Source: Lentzea aerocolonigenes (GTDB taxonomy: Bacteria > Actinomycetota > Actinomycetes > Mycobacteriales > Pseudonocardiaceae). From it: a DNA stretch of 28,217 bases. Location of the stretch: NCBI RefSeq assembly GCF_000955955.1, contig NZ_JYJG01000340.1, forward strand, positions 1 through 28,217, written 5' to 3'. The position numbers and the translations under genes were made by a program. Position 1 is the stretch's first letter, and every line of letters begins with the position of its first letter. The notes under the pieces are model-generated. The model ran no database searches. It saw nothing but the letters and a program-made list of their open reading frames with translations, and was not told the origin of the DNA. Below are positions 6,893 to 14,408 of this stretch, piece by piece.

Positions 6893-8143
6893 ATGGATGC
6901 CGTGAAAATCATCGCCGGACTCGTGATCGCGGCAGGGCTCGCGGTCGTGCCGGGTGTCGCCCACGCCCAGGACACCAGCTGCTACGACACCAACGTCCCG
7001 CTCACCGTCGAACAACAGCGGCTCGACGACACGCTCGTGCCCGGTGGTCCCGCCGTCGGCCCCGCGCTCGTGAAACTCGCCGGGTTCGACGGCCGCGTCA
7101 GCGAGTTCACCTCGAAGCTCTGCCGGCAGGTCGTGCTGAAGCAGGCCCAGCAGTTCGCCGAACGCGAGGGCAACGCGCTGTGGAAGGCCGCTGTCGCCCG
7201 TGCGCAGAGCACGAAACCGTTGGCGCACGACGCTTACGACGACCGCCCGCTCTACTGGGCCCGCCTGCAGCTCTCCACCGCACTGCGCCAGTGGAAGCCG
7301 CGGTTCGCGCTGTCGGTGCACGACCGCGCTGCGCTGATCCAGCAGTTCGACTGGGCCTCGCGCGGGCTGAGCGACTCGGCGTTCCCGTCGAAGCCAGGTG
7401 TCCGCAAGATCGCGGTGACCGGCTTCGACCCGTTCCAGCTCACCGGGACCAACGTGCGGCGGGCCAACCCGGCCGGCGCGGCGGCGCTGCAGCTCGACGG
7501 CCGTGAGATCACCACCCCGCAGGGCAAGGTCGTGTTGCAGGCGGCGGTGCTCCCGGTGCTGTGGGGCGGGTTCGACGAGGGGATCGTCGAGCAGTTCTAC
7601 GGTTCCGCGCTGCAGCAGAAGCCGGACGCGTTCGTGACGATCAGCCAGGGCAGGCCCGGCAAGTTCGACATCGAGCGGTGGGCGGCGCGCTGGCGAGGCG
7701 GATCGGCGGACAACAACAACGTCGGCTCGTACGGCAGCGTCCCCGACGCCGGCGGGTGGCCGCAGCCGTCGAACGAGTTCATCGAGACGTCACTGCCGTT
7801 CCAGAAGATGATCGACGCGGGCACCGGCCCGTTCCCGGTGGTGCTCAACCGCAGCTTCTGCGAGTGGGTGATCGTCGGCTCGCAGCAGGACTGCCGCACC
7901 GACGACCCGACGCCGGGCCGTGTCGCGGCTCTCGGTGGCGGCGGGAACTACCTCTCCAATGAGAGCATGTACCGGGCCAATCGCGTGCGAATCGGTTACG
8001 GCGCAACGAATGTCCTCGGCGGACACCTCCACACGCCGGTGCTCGGACAGCCGGCCGACCCGGCCGCGCTGACCGACTCGGCGTTCGAAAAACAGCGTCG
8101 GGACATCGCCGATCAGGTCAAGGCCCTAGTCTCTGTGGTGTGA
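6893..8143 (+). CDS. Secreted pyroglutamyl-peptidase I-like protein (C15 fold)
   Basis: A 416-residue protein with a clear signal peptide (hydrophobic residues 5-22, likely cleavage after AHA at 25). An N-terminal extension of about 150 residues precedes the C15-like part: TGFDPF, NPAGAAAL, then FDIERWA with Glu261 in the place of the catalytic Glu, and HLHTP with His380 in the place of the catalytic His. The position of the nucleophile Cys (usual form RYLCN) reads NYLSN, so Ser355 replaces Cys. Classical C15 enzymes are about 215 residues and cytoplasmic, so this is a longer exported relative. ATG 6893 and GTG 6902 are both possible starts; neither has a strong ribosome site. The stop overlaps the next start by 4 bases (GTGA). 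Confidence 0.78.
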   Translation: MDAVKIIAGLVIAAGLAVVPGVAHAQDTSCYDTNVPLTVEQQRLDDTLVPGGPAVGPALVKLAGFDGRVSEFTSKLCRQVVLKQAQQFAEREGNALWKAAVARAQSTKPLAHDAYDDRPLYWARLQLSTALRQWKPRFALSVHDRAALIQQFDWASRGLSDSAFPSKPGVRKIAVTGFDPFQLTGTNVRRANPAGAAALQLDGREITTPQGKVVLQAAVLPVLWGGFDEGIVEQFYGSALQQKPDAFVTISQGRPGKFDIERWAARWRGGSADNNNVGSYGSVPDAGGWPQPSNEFIETSLPFQKMIDAGTGPFPVVLNRSFCEWVIVGSQQDCRTDDPTPGRVAALGGGGNYLSNESMYRANRVRIGYGATNVLGGHLHTPVLGQPADPAALTDSAFEKQRRDIADQVKALVSVV

Positions 8144-8982
8144 ATCGTGTGCGGCTGGCGGTGGCAATCATCCTGAGCTCGGTGGCTTTGAGCGCCTGTG
8201 CCATCCACATTGGTGGTCAGGCCATCCCGGGCCCGATGCCGTCCACCGCCGCCGCGGACGCACCGACGCTGCCGAAAGTGGGGCAGTGCATGAACTCCTC
8301 GGAGCTCAAGCCGGTCGACTGCGCCGCGAGCCACGACGCCGAGGTCATGAACGTCGGCGAGATGACCGGCCTCCCGTCGACCTACCCGGACACGCAGACG
8401 CTGCGCAAGACCGCGCTGCCGCCGTGCTACGGCGCGATCAACGACTACCTGGGCAGCGCGGACGCCGGCGCCACCCGCCTGCAGGTGTGGGCGTTCTGGC
8501 CGAACGAGGCGAGCTGGAAGAAGGGCGACCGGTGGCGCCTGTGCACCGTCGTCGAGCTCACCCCCGACGGAAAAGCGCTGCCCCGCAAGGGAACCCTGAA
8601 GGCGATCCTGAAGGGGTCCGCCTTCAACACGTACCAGATCTGCCTCGGCGGCTCGCCCTCCAAGGACCCGGACGTGAAGCCCGTGGCGTGCAACGGTGCG
8701 CACATGGCCGAAGCCGTGCCTGGCGGAATCGTGCCGCTGGGCAAGTTCAGCGACCCCACGCCGTCCAAGGAACAGATGAGCGCCATCGCCAAGGACAAGT
8801 GCACCAAGGCCGTGCAGGACTACGTGGGCTCGGACAAGCGCACGGACGTCTTCCCGGCGTGGCGCATGCCCGGATCCCAGGGCTGGTCAGAGGGTTGGAC
8901 TTACGCCATCTGCTACGCGGAGGCCAACCGGACCTTCAACGGCATGCTCCTCGGCATCCGCGACAACCCGCTCCCGAACTGA
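8140..8982 (+). CDS. Septum-formation family lipoprotein
   Basis: A 280-residue lipoprotein. A lipoprotein signal peptide ends in the lipobox LSAC, with Cys20 as the lipidation site. The mature part has two related halves, each with a VGQC or QICLGG-type start, a conserved Cys pair, an H(D/M)AE motif (SHDAEV; AHMAEA) and a W..G-rich end (SWKKGDRWRLC; GWSEGWTYAIC). This matches the septum_form domain found in actinobacterial cell-surface proteins. Biochemical function is not known. It is translationally coupled to the peptidase-like gene by a 4-base overlap, so the two may act together outside the membrane. Its 3' end overlaps a likely small gene on the other strand (8887-9051). Confidence 0.82.
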   Translation: MNRVRLAVAIILSSVALSACAIHIGGQAIPGPMPSTAAADAPTLPKVGQCMNSSELKPVDCAASHDAEVMNVGEMTGLPSTYPDTQTLRKTALPPCYGAINDYLGSADAGATRLQVWAFWPNEASWKKGDRWRLCTVVELTPDGKALPRKGTLKAILKGSAFNTYQICLGGSPSKDPDVKPVACNGAHMAEAVPGGIVPLGKFSDPTPSKEQMSAIAKDKCTKAVQDYVGSDKRTDVFPAWRMPGSQGWSEGWTYAICYAEANRTFNGMLLGIRDNPLPN

Positions 8983-9051
8983 TCCGGCGACCACGACCAT
9001 CAGCACGGCGGCCAGGGACAGCACCAGCATCGCGATTCCTGCGATCCCCAC
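8887..9051 (-). CDS. Small single-helix membrane protein, partly antisense
   Basis: A 54-residue protein starting at GTG 9051. The minus-strand leader has GGAGG six bases before this GTG, within a purine-rich GGAGGAGAGGGAGG run, which is the main reason to call it. Residues 1-23 form one hydrophobic helix (GIAGIAMLVLSLAAVLMVVVAG), followed by a charged tail. The last 96 bases are antisense to the lipoprotein gene, so the tail may be an overlap artefact and the true conserved part may be only the helix. A CRP-type palindrome lies 33 bases upstream of its start. I recognise no family. Confidence 0.5.
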   Translation of the reverse strand: MGIAGIAMLVLSLAAVLMVVVAGSVRERVVADAEEHAVEGPVGLRVADGVSPTL

Positions 9052-9083
9052 GGCACACCTCCCTCTCCTCCGTTGACGATCTT

Positions 9084-9099
9084 TGTGATCGCCATCACA
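9084..9099. promoter_or_regulatory. CRP/GlxR-type binding palindrome
   Basis: TGTGATCGCCATCACA matches the TGTGA-N6-TCACA consensus of actinobacterial cAMP receptor proteins in both half-sites. It lies in the intergenic region upstream of the small minus-strand gene at 9051 and downstream of the 9277-9492 gene, so the small membrane protein is the nearest target. Confidence 0.72.
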
Positions 9100-9160
9100 C
9101 AACTAAGACGTTCCCGGAGAGGGGCAGGTTCATTCCTGCTTCAAGACCATTTTCAGAAGT

Positions 9161-9243
9161 TGTGGAGAACTGGCTGAGCAGTCCCCAGGGCTGTCCACAG
9201 CTATCCACAACATGTGCACAGAGCCGTCCACACCTGTGGACAA
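9161..9243. other. Cluster of five DnaA-box-like 9-mers
   Basis: Against the actinobacterial consensus TTGTCCACA: 9161-9169 (minus strand, TTCTCCACA, 1 mismatch), 9191-9199 (CTGTCCACA, 1), 9201-9209 (CTATCCACA, 2), 9224-9232 (CCGTCCACA, 2) and 9235-9243 (minus strand, exact). Five boxes in 83 bases of non-coding DNA is far denser than elsewhere in the window. No dnaA, dnaN or rpmH is nearby, so this is not the usual oriC context; a DnaA-titration or DnaA-regulated site is possible. Confidence 0.55.
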
Positions 9244-9276
9244 CTTCGTCTCAAATGGACGGTGAGCTGCGCTGAC

Positions 9277-9492
9277 TCAGAGAAAATTGCTGCACAGGAC
9301 CACACCGGCGGCGGTACCGATGGCCAAACCGAGGACGAACACGAGCGTGTAGCGCCACCACGGCGTGCGCCCCGGCAGCGGGGTGGACGACACCGGGTAG
9401 TAGCGCACGATGCCGGTCGTGGGGCCGACCACGACATCGCGCTTGGATCCGTCGAAGTGGAGTCCGCCGAGGAAGTCCTCGTCCTGCGTCAC
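9277..9492 (-). CDS. Small C-terminal-anchored membrane protein
   Basis: A 71-residue protein with a soluble N-terminal half (about 1-46, including DFLGGLHFDGSKRDVVVGP and GIVRYYPVSSTPLPG) and one C-terminal helix (about 47-68, YTLVFVLGLAIGTAAGVVLC). The start is GTG 9492, with GAGG about 11 bases upstream on the minus strand. It lies downstream of pckG on the same strand, beyond the pckG terminator, and may be expressed by read-through or from a short promoter there. I do not recognise the family. Codon use looks like the neighbours, so it is probably real. Confidence 0.6.
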   Translation of the reverse strand: MTQDEDFLGGLHFDGSKRDVVVGPTTGIVRYYPVSSTPLPGRTPWWRYTLVFVLGLAIGTAAGVVLCSNFL

Positions 9493-9509
9493 ACCACTAG
9501 TAGTACCTC

Positions 9510-9549
9510 AAAAGGTGACCCACCGGTCGCCGTTGACCGGTGGGTCACC
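9510..9549 (-). terminator. Intrinsic terminator of pckG
   Basis: GGTGACCCACCGGTC (9514-9528) and GACCGGTGGGTCACC (9535-9549) form a perfect 15-bp stem with a 6-base loop. On the minus strand it is followed by TTTT (9513-9510). It lies 16 bases after the pckG stop. Confidence 0.92.
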
Positions 9550-9565
9550 ACAAAACACCAGGGAC

Positions 9566-11377
<1,812 letters not shown>

Positions 11378-11624
11378 CTCGTCTCGTCTCCTGACTGAAC
11401 GCCTCGGCTGCCCGAGGACGCGTGGGGTCGTCCGGTGTGGGGACTTCGTCGTCCTCGGGAATAGCTCCAGACGCCCGGTGGGGCCGGGCGTGCGTGGAAG
11501 GGGATGGATCGAGGTTAGCCCGGTGAATGGCAGGTAAAGCACCCCCAGCCTGTCGCTTCCCTCACAAAACCGATTCTGGAATCGATTCAGCACTCGGACG
11601 GCGTTAAGGCGCGCTTGAGGTGGG
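11378..11624. promoter_or_regulatory. pckG upstream region with hairpin and palindrome
   Basis: No gene is seen here. On the minus strand CTTTAC (11539-11534), 16 bases, TAACCT (11517-11512) is a possible promoter giving a leader of about 130 bases. Inside that leader ACGCCCGG (11471-11478) and CCGGGCGT (11484-11491) form an 8-bp hairpin with a 5-base loop. Upstream, CGATTCTGGAATCG (11571-11584) is a palindrome with 6-bp arms, suitable as an operator. Confidence 0.4.
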
Positions 11625-11669
11625 AAAAACACAAGAGGCCCCGGTGCGGTTCTCACCACACCGGGGCCT
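11625..11669 (-). terminator. Terminator of the acidic DxDxDG-repeat gene
   Basis: AGGCCCCGGTG (11636-11646) pairs with CACCGGGGCCT (11659-11669); an inner GGT/ACC pairing closes a 4-base loop. On the minus strand a TTTTT run follows (11629-11625) after six bases. It lies 22 bases past the gene's stop. Confidence 0.8.
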
Positions 11670-11691
11670 GTGACCTGCGTTTCGTTACCAG

Positions 11692-12378
11692 CTAGTTCGG
11701 GCTGATCCACTGCCCGGTGGTCGAATCGATTCGGACGACGCCCTCGAACCGTTCTTCCTCGAACCAGTCGTCCGAGTCGTCCAGAATGCCGCTCTTCGAG
11801 TCGGTCACGTACCGGCCGTCGGACTCGATGTGCCCGTGCTCGACCTCGACCCAGTCGTCACCGCGGTGTTCCGACATCGTGACCTCGCCCGATCGTGTGA
11901 TCTCGGTCGCCACGTCGGCCCGCCCGTCACCGTTCTTGTCGGTGAACAGCCAGGAGTCACCGTCGTCGTCTTTGACCACCGCGGTGTCGGCCTTGCCGTC
12001 GCCGTCGGTGTCCTCGGTCGCCTGGCCGACCTTTCGATCGCCTTCGTCGGTGTGCACGACAATCGTCTGCTGAGGCGCGGAATTCGTCTTTTGTTGCGTT
12101 GAGTCGTTCGGGTCGACGGCAACCCACTCGCCGGAATTCTCCTCGAACCGAGCCTGGCTCAGGAGATTGCCGTCCTTGTCGAACGTGCTCATCAGATCGG
12201 CGTCGCCGTCGCCGTTCGTGTCGGTGAACGCGAGGTGACCACCGTCATCGGTCTCGACCACGGCGGAGTCGTTCGTGCCGTCGTGGTCGAGGTCGAAGGT
12301 GACGTCGGCGGTGTACTCCTCATCCTCGACGGTGACCTTCAGCTCGGCGTCGGCCGCACCGTTCTCGTCGATGTACAC
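11692..12378 (-). CDS. Acidic protein with duplicated DxDxDG modules
   Basis: A 228-residue, very acidic protein with no signal peptide or membrane helix. Two modules of about 65 residues repeat the same plan: D-x-D-x-D-G-x-x-D, then a (S/T)AVV strand, DDG, FTD-x-NG-DG-x-AD, and a tail with an aromatic WV (GEWVAV; DDWVEV). The D-rich loops look like calcium-binding loops of the dockerin/EF-hand or FG-GAP kind. It may belong to the actinobacterial DUF6802-like proteins, but I am not sure. The start is GTG 12378 because AGGAGG lies nine bases upstream; the earlier ATG 12402 would place that ribosome site inside the gene. It is followed by its own terminator. Function unknown. Confidence 0.72.
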   Translation of the reverse strand: MYIDENGAADAELKVTVEDEEYTADVTFDLDHDGTNDSAVVETDDGGHLAFTDTNGDGDADLMSTFDKDGNLLSQARFEENSGEWVAVDPNDSTQQKTNSAPQQTIVVHTDEGDRKVGQATEDTDGDGKADTAVVKDDDGDSWLFTDKNGDGRADVATEITRSGEVTMSEHRGDDWVEVEHGHIESDGRYVTDSKSGILDDSDDWFEEERFEGVVRIDSTTGQWISPN

Positions 12379-12420
12379 CGGGACACACCTCCTACTGCTC
12401 ATGTACCGGTATGACCCACG

Positions 12421-12657
12421 TTATGCCGATTCGGTTCCCCCGCCAACCGTGTGACCCGCTCGGAGGTCGATCTCGCTCTGGCCGATGGCGGCGTCGAGGG
12501 CCGCGCGGAACTGCGCGATCTCACCGCCTTCGAGGGTGAACGCCGGGCCGTCGGGGCCGGTTATCTCCACCGCTCCGGCACTCACGCTGACCTCGCAGAC
12601 CGCTCGGTCCGCGTAGCTGTCGCTGCAGTGAAGAAGCCATTCGCGCTTGACGCCCAT
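12421..12657 (-). CDS. Small protein divergent from the XRE regulator
   Basis: A 78-residue soluble protein (MGVKREWLLHCSDSYADRAVCEVSV...). The middle reads VEITGPDGPAFTLEGGEIAQFRAAL, a plan loosely like DUF397 (a DGP turn followed by a short helix), but too weak for assignment. Two Cys residues are in the first 22 positions. It is divergent from the XRE-DUF397 operon across 103 bases, and a 26-bp near-palindrome lies between them, so both may be controlled by the XRE protein. Its stop is 42 bases from the start of the acidic-repeat gene on the same strand. Function unknown. Confidence 0.62.
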   Translation of the reverse strand: MGVKREWLLHCSDSYADRAVCEVSVSAGAVEITGPDGPAFTLEGGEIAQFRAALDAAIGQSEIDLRAGHTVGGGTESA

Positions 12658-12698
12658 GGTCGAAACCTCATCTTCACCCCAGGTCGCCCGATATGGAC

Positions 12699-12727
12699 TT
12701 AACTTTAGCCTTACGTGAGGCTAAAGT
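12699..12727. promoter_or_regulatory. XRE operator palindrome over promoter
   Basis: ACTTTAGCCT (12702-12711) and AGGCTAAAGT (12718-12727) are perfect 10-bp arms around TACGTG, whose inner ACGT is also symmetric. On the plus strand TTAACT (12699-12704), 17 bases, TAAAGT (12722-12727) fits a -35/-10 promoter for the XRE gene, with the -10 inside the right arm. A TAAAGT also occurs in the left arm on the minus strand (12707-12702). Confidence 0.68.
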
Positions 12728-12760
12728 CGCTCGCCTAAGCGTATGAAGGGAGGCAGCCAC

Positions 12761-13618
12761 GTGGGTCAGGCGAGACAGACCGTGGAACGCCTCCAGCTCG
12801 GGCTCACGCTGCAACGCCTCAGGCTGGCCGCCGGCAAGTCACAGCAGGAAGCCGCCGATCTGATCGGTCGCAGCGCGGGCAGGCTCAGCCAGGTGGAGAA
12901 CGGCAAGGGTGCGCTGGGGGTGGCCGAGCTCTCCCGGTTGCTCGACTTCTACGACGTGACGCCCGAGGAACGCGACTCGGTGCTCGCCCTCGGGATGGCG
13001 AGCAGGCGCAGGCAGCCGCGGCTCGGCTATGTCGATTCGTTGCCGGACTCCTACGTGCGGTTCATGGACCTGCTGGCGGCGGCGCGGCACATCAGCTGGT
13101 ACGAGTGCGGAGTGATCCCGGGGCTCGTCCAGTCGCCCGGCTACGTCGAAGGCATCCACCGCGCCGGCGGCTCTGTCCGGCCGGACGAGGAAACGGCCGA
13201 GCGGATCGCGTTCCGCTTGCAGCTTCAGCAACAGGTGCTCTCCGCGGGCAAGGCAGCACGAATCGACGTCGTCTTCACCGAGGACAGCCTTCTGCACGTG
13301 GTGGGCAGCGAGTCGGTGATGAGGGAGCAGGTGCTGCACCTGCTCCAGCTGATGGAACAGCACCCGGCGCTGAACATCCGGATCGTCAGCCTGCACGCGC
13401 ACAACAACCCGTTGCTGGGCGGCGGGATGGTGACGCTGGACTTCGACACGTCCGAACCCATCGCGTTTCTATCCCCGCTGTACGGTGCGCCGATCTATTA
13501 CGATCAACCGTCCCAGACGGAACTCATGCGGAAGCGCTTCGAGCAGGTCGCCGATCTCGCCTGGAACCTGAAGGACACAAGAACGGCGTTGCTGGACTTT
13601 CTCGCAAGGAGCTCGTAG
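12761..13618 (+). CDS. XRE-family regulator with DUF5753 domain
   Basis: A 285-residue protein. The N-terminal helix-turn-helix is at about residues 12-70 (LRLAAGKSQQEAADLIG, then GRLSQVENGKG). The rest is a DUF5753 domain (about 100-280) with WYECGVIPGLVQSPGYV and a late beta-rich part. Such proteins occur throughout filamentous actinomycetes, usually beside a DUF397 gene, as here, and several members affect development or antibiotic production. The start is GTG 12761, since GGGAGG lies seven bases upstream; an earlier ATG at 12743 would include that ribosome site. It probably represses itself through the palindrome at 12702-12727. The DUF397 gene follows immediately. Confidence 0.93.
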   Translation: MGQARQTVERLQLGLTLQRLRLAAGKSQQEAADLIGRSAGRLSQVENGKGALGVAELSRLLDFYDVTPEERDSVLALGMASRRRQPRLGYVDSLPDSYVRFMDLLAAARHISWYECGVIPGLVQSPGYVEGIHRAGGSVRPDEETAERIAFRLQLQQQVLSAGKAARIDVVFTEDSLLHVVGSESVMREQVLHLLQLMEQHPALNIRIVSLHAHNNPLLGGGMVTLDFDTSEPIAFLSPLYGAPIYYDQPSQTELMRKRFEQVADLAWNLKDTRTALLDFLARSS

Positions 13619-13795
13619 TTGACCGTGTGGATCAAGAGCAGCTACAGCTCTGGCGACAGCGGTAGTTGTGTGGAAGTGCGGTTCCACGACGTCGTCGGGA
13701 TCCGCGACTCCAAGAACCCTGATGGACCTCGATTCGACGTGTCACGAGGTGCTTGGCTGACCTTCTTGAGCACGGTGGCGCAACAGATGCGGTGA
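13619..13795 (+). CDS. DUF397 small protein with TTG start
   Basis: A 58-residue protein with the DUF397 signature: WIKSSYSSG near the start, then CVEV, then IRDSKNPDGP and a final W-x-x-F helix (AWLTFL). The start is TTG 13619, directly after the XRE stop, with AAGGAG seven bases upstream. GTG 13625 is possible but its spacing is poorer. DUF397 proteins are paired with XRE-DUF5753 regulators in actinomycetes and are thought to act with them, perhaps as antagonists. The pair here has no gap and must be co-transcribed. The gene is easily missed because of its TTG start and short length. Confidence 0.9.
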   Translation: MTVWIKSSYSSGDSGSCVEVRFHDVVGIRDSKNPDGPRFDVSRGAWLTFLSTVAQQMR

Positions 13796-13838
13796 GTCCG
13801 ATCGCTCTTACGATCGCCCTGGCAGTGCACGCGATGAC

Positions 13839-14408
13839 CTAGGCGCGGTCCGGACGCGAGCCGATCAGCAGCAGGCACAGCGTGGTGACGGCGGCGACCA
13901 GTCCCGCGAGGAGGAGCATGCCCGGCAGTGCCGGGGACGTCGGTGCCGACGGTGCGGGCGCGGCGACGGCCGGAACCGCACTGGTCGTCGCCGTGACGGC
14001 CGTGGTCGTCGCCGTGGTCGCCGCCGGTGCCGCGGGTTCCTGGACGACTGGTTGCGGCACGGGTGCGGCCGGCACCGTCGTCTCGGCGGCGCGCACGACG
14101 ATCGACGCCCGCATGTCGGGGTGCACGGAGCAGATGTAGTCGAACGTGCCCGGTTGGGTGAACGTGAAGCTCCACGACTGTCCCTGGGCGAGCATCGGCG
14201 AGTGGAAGGTGCCACCGGCGACGTCGTGCGACGCCTGGTCCTGGTTCGTCCACGTGACGACGTCGCCCACGTTCACCGTCATCGTGGCCGGCACGTACGA
14301 GTACCGCGCGATCGGAATCTGATGGGTCGTGGCGGCGGACGCCGTGCTGACGGCGAAGGTCAGCACGGCGAACGCGGCCAGGACAACGCCGGCCAGGCCG
14401 CGTTTCAT
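13839..14408 (-). CDS. Membrane-anchored cupredoxin
   Basis: A 189-residue exported protein. The signal peptide is at residues 1-25 (cleavage after ASA). A plastocyanin-like domain follows (about 28-107) with the type-1 copper ligands His61 (ASHDV), Cys93, His96 and Met99 (YICSVHPDM). Next comes an Ala/Pro/Thr/Val-rich linker (about 110-160) and a C-terminal membrane helix (about 160-182) ending in a short basic tail. It would bind copper or carry electrons on the outer face of the plasma membrane. Its ATG overlaps the stop of the preceding cupredoxin-repeat gene (TGATG), so it is the last gene of the copper-type operon. Confidence 0.88.
   Translation of the reverse strand: MKRGLAGVVLAAFAVLTFAVSTASAATTHQIPIARYSYVPATMTVNVGDVVTWTNQDQASHDVAGGTFHSPMLAQGQSWSFTFTQPGTFDYICSVHPDMRASIVVRAAETTVPAAPVPQPVVQEPAAPAATTATTTAVTATTSAVPAVAAPAPSAPTSPALPGMLLLAGLVAAVTTLCLLLIGSRPDRA

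Noticed and set aside
9161..9243. Chromosomal origin of replication
   Set aside because: The DnaA boxes are real enough to list, but no dnaA, dnaN, rpmH or AT-rich unwinding element is nearby and the boxes are fewer than in actinobacterial oriC.
12702..12727. IdeR/DtxR iron box
   Set aside because: TTAGCC...GGCTAA recalls an iron box, but the arrangement differs from TTAGGTTAGSCTAACCTAA and the neighbours are not iron genes; an XRE operator fits better.
13799..13816. Terminator between DUF397 and cupredoxin genes
   Set aside because: CGATCG-N6-CGATCG is only a 6-bp stem of a self-palindromic hexamer, with no T-tract.
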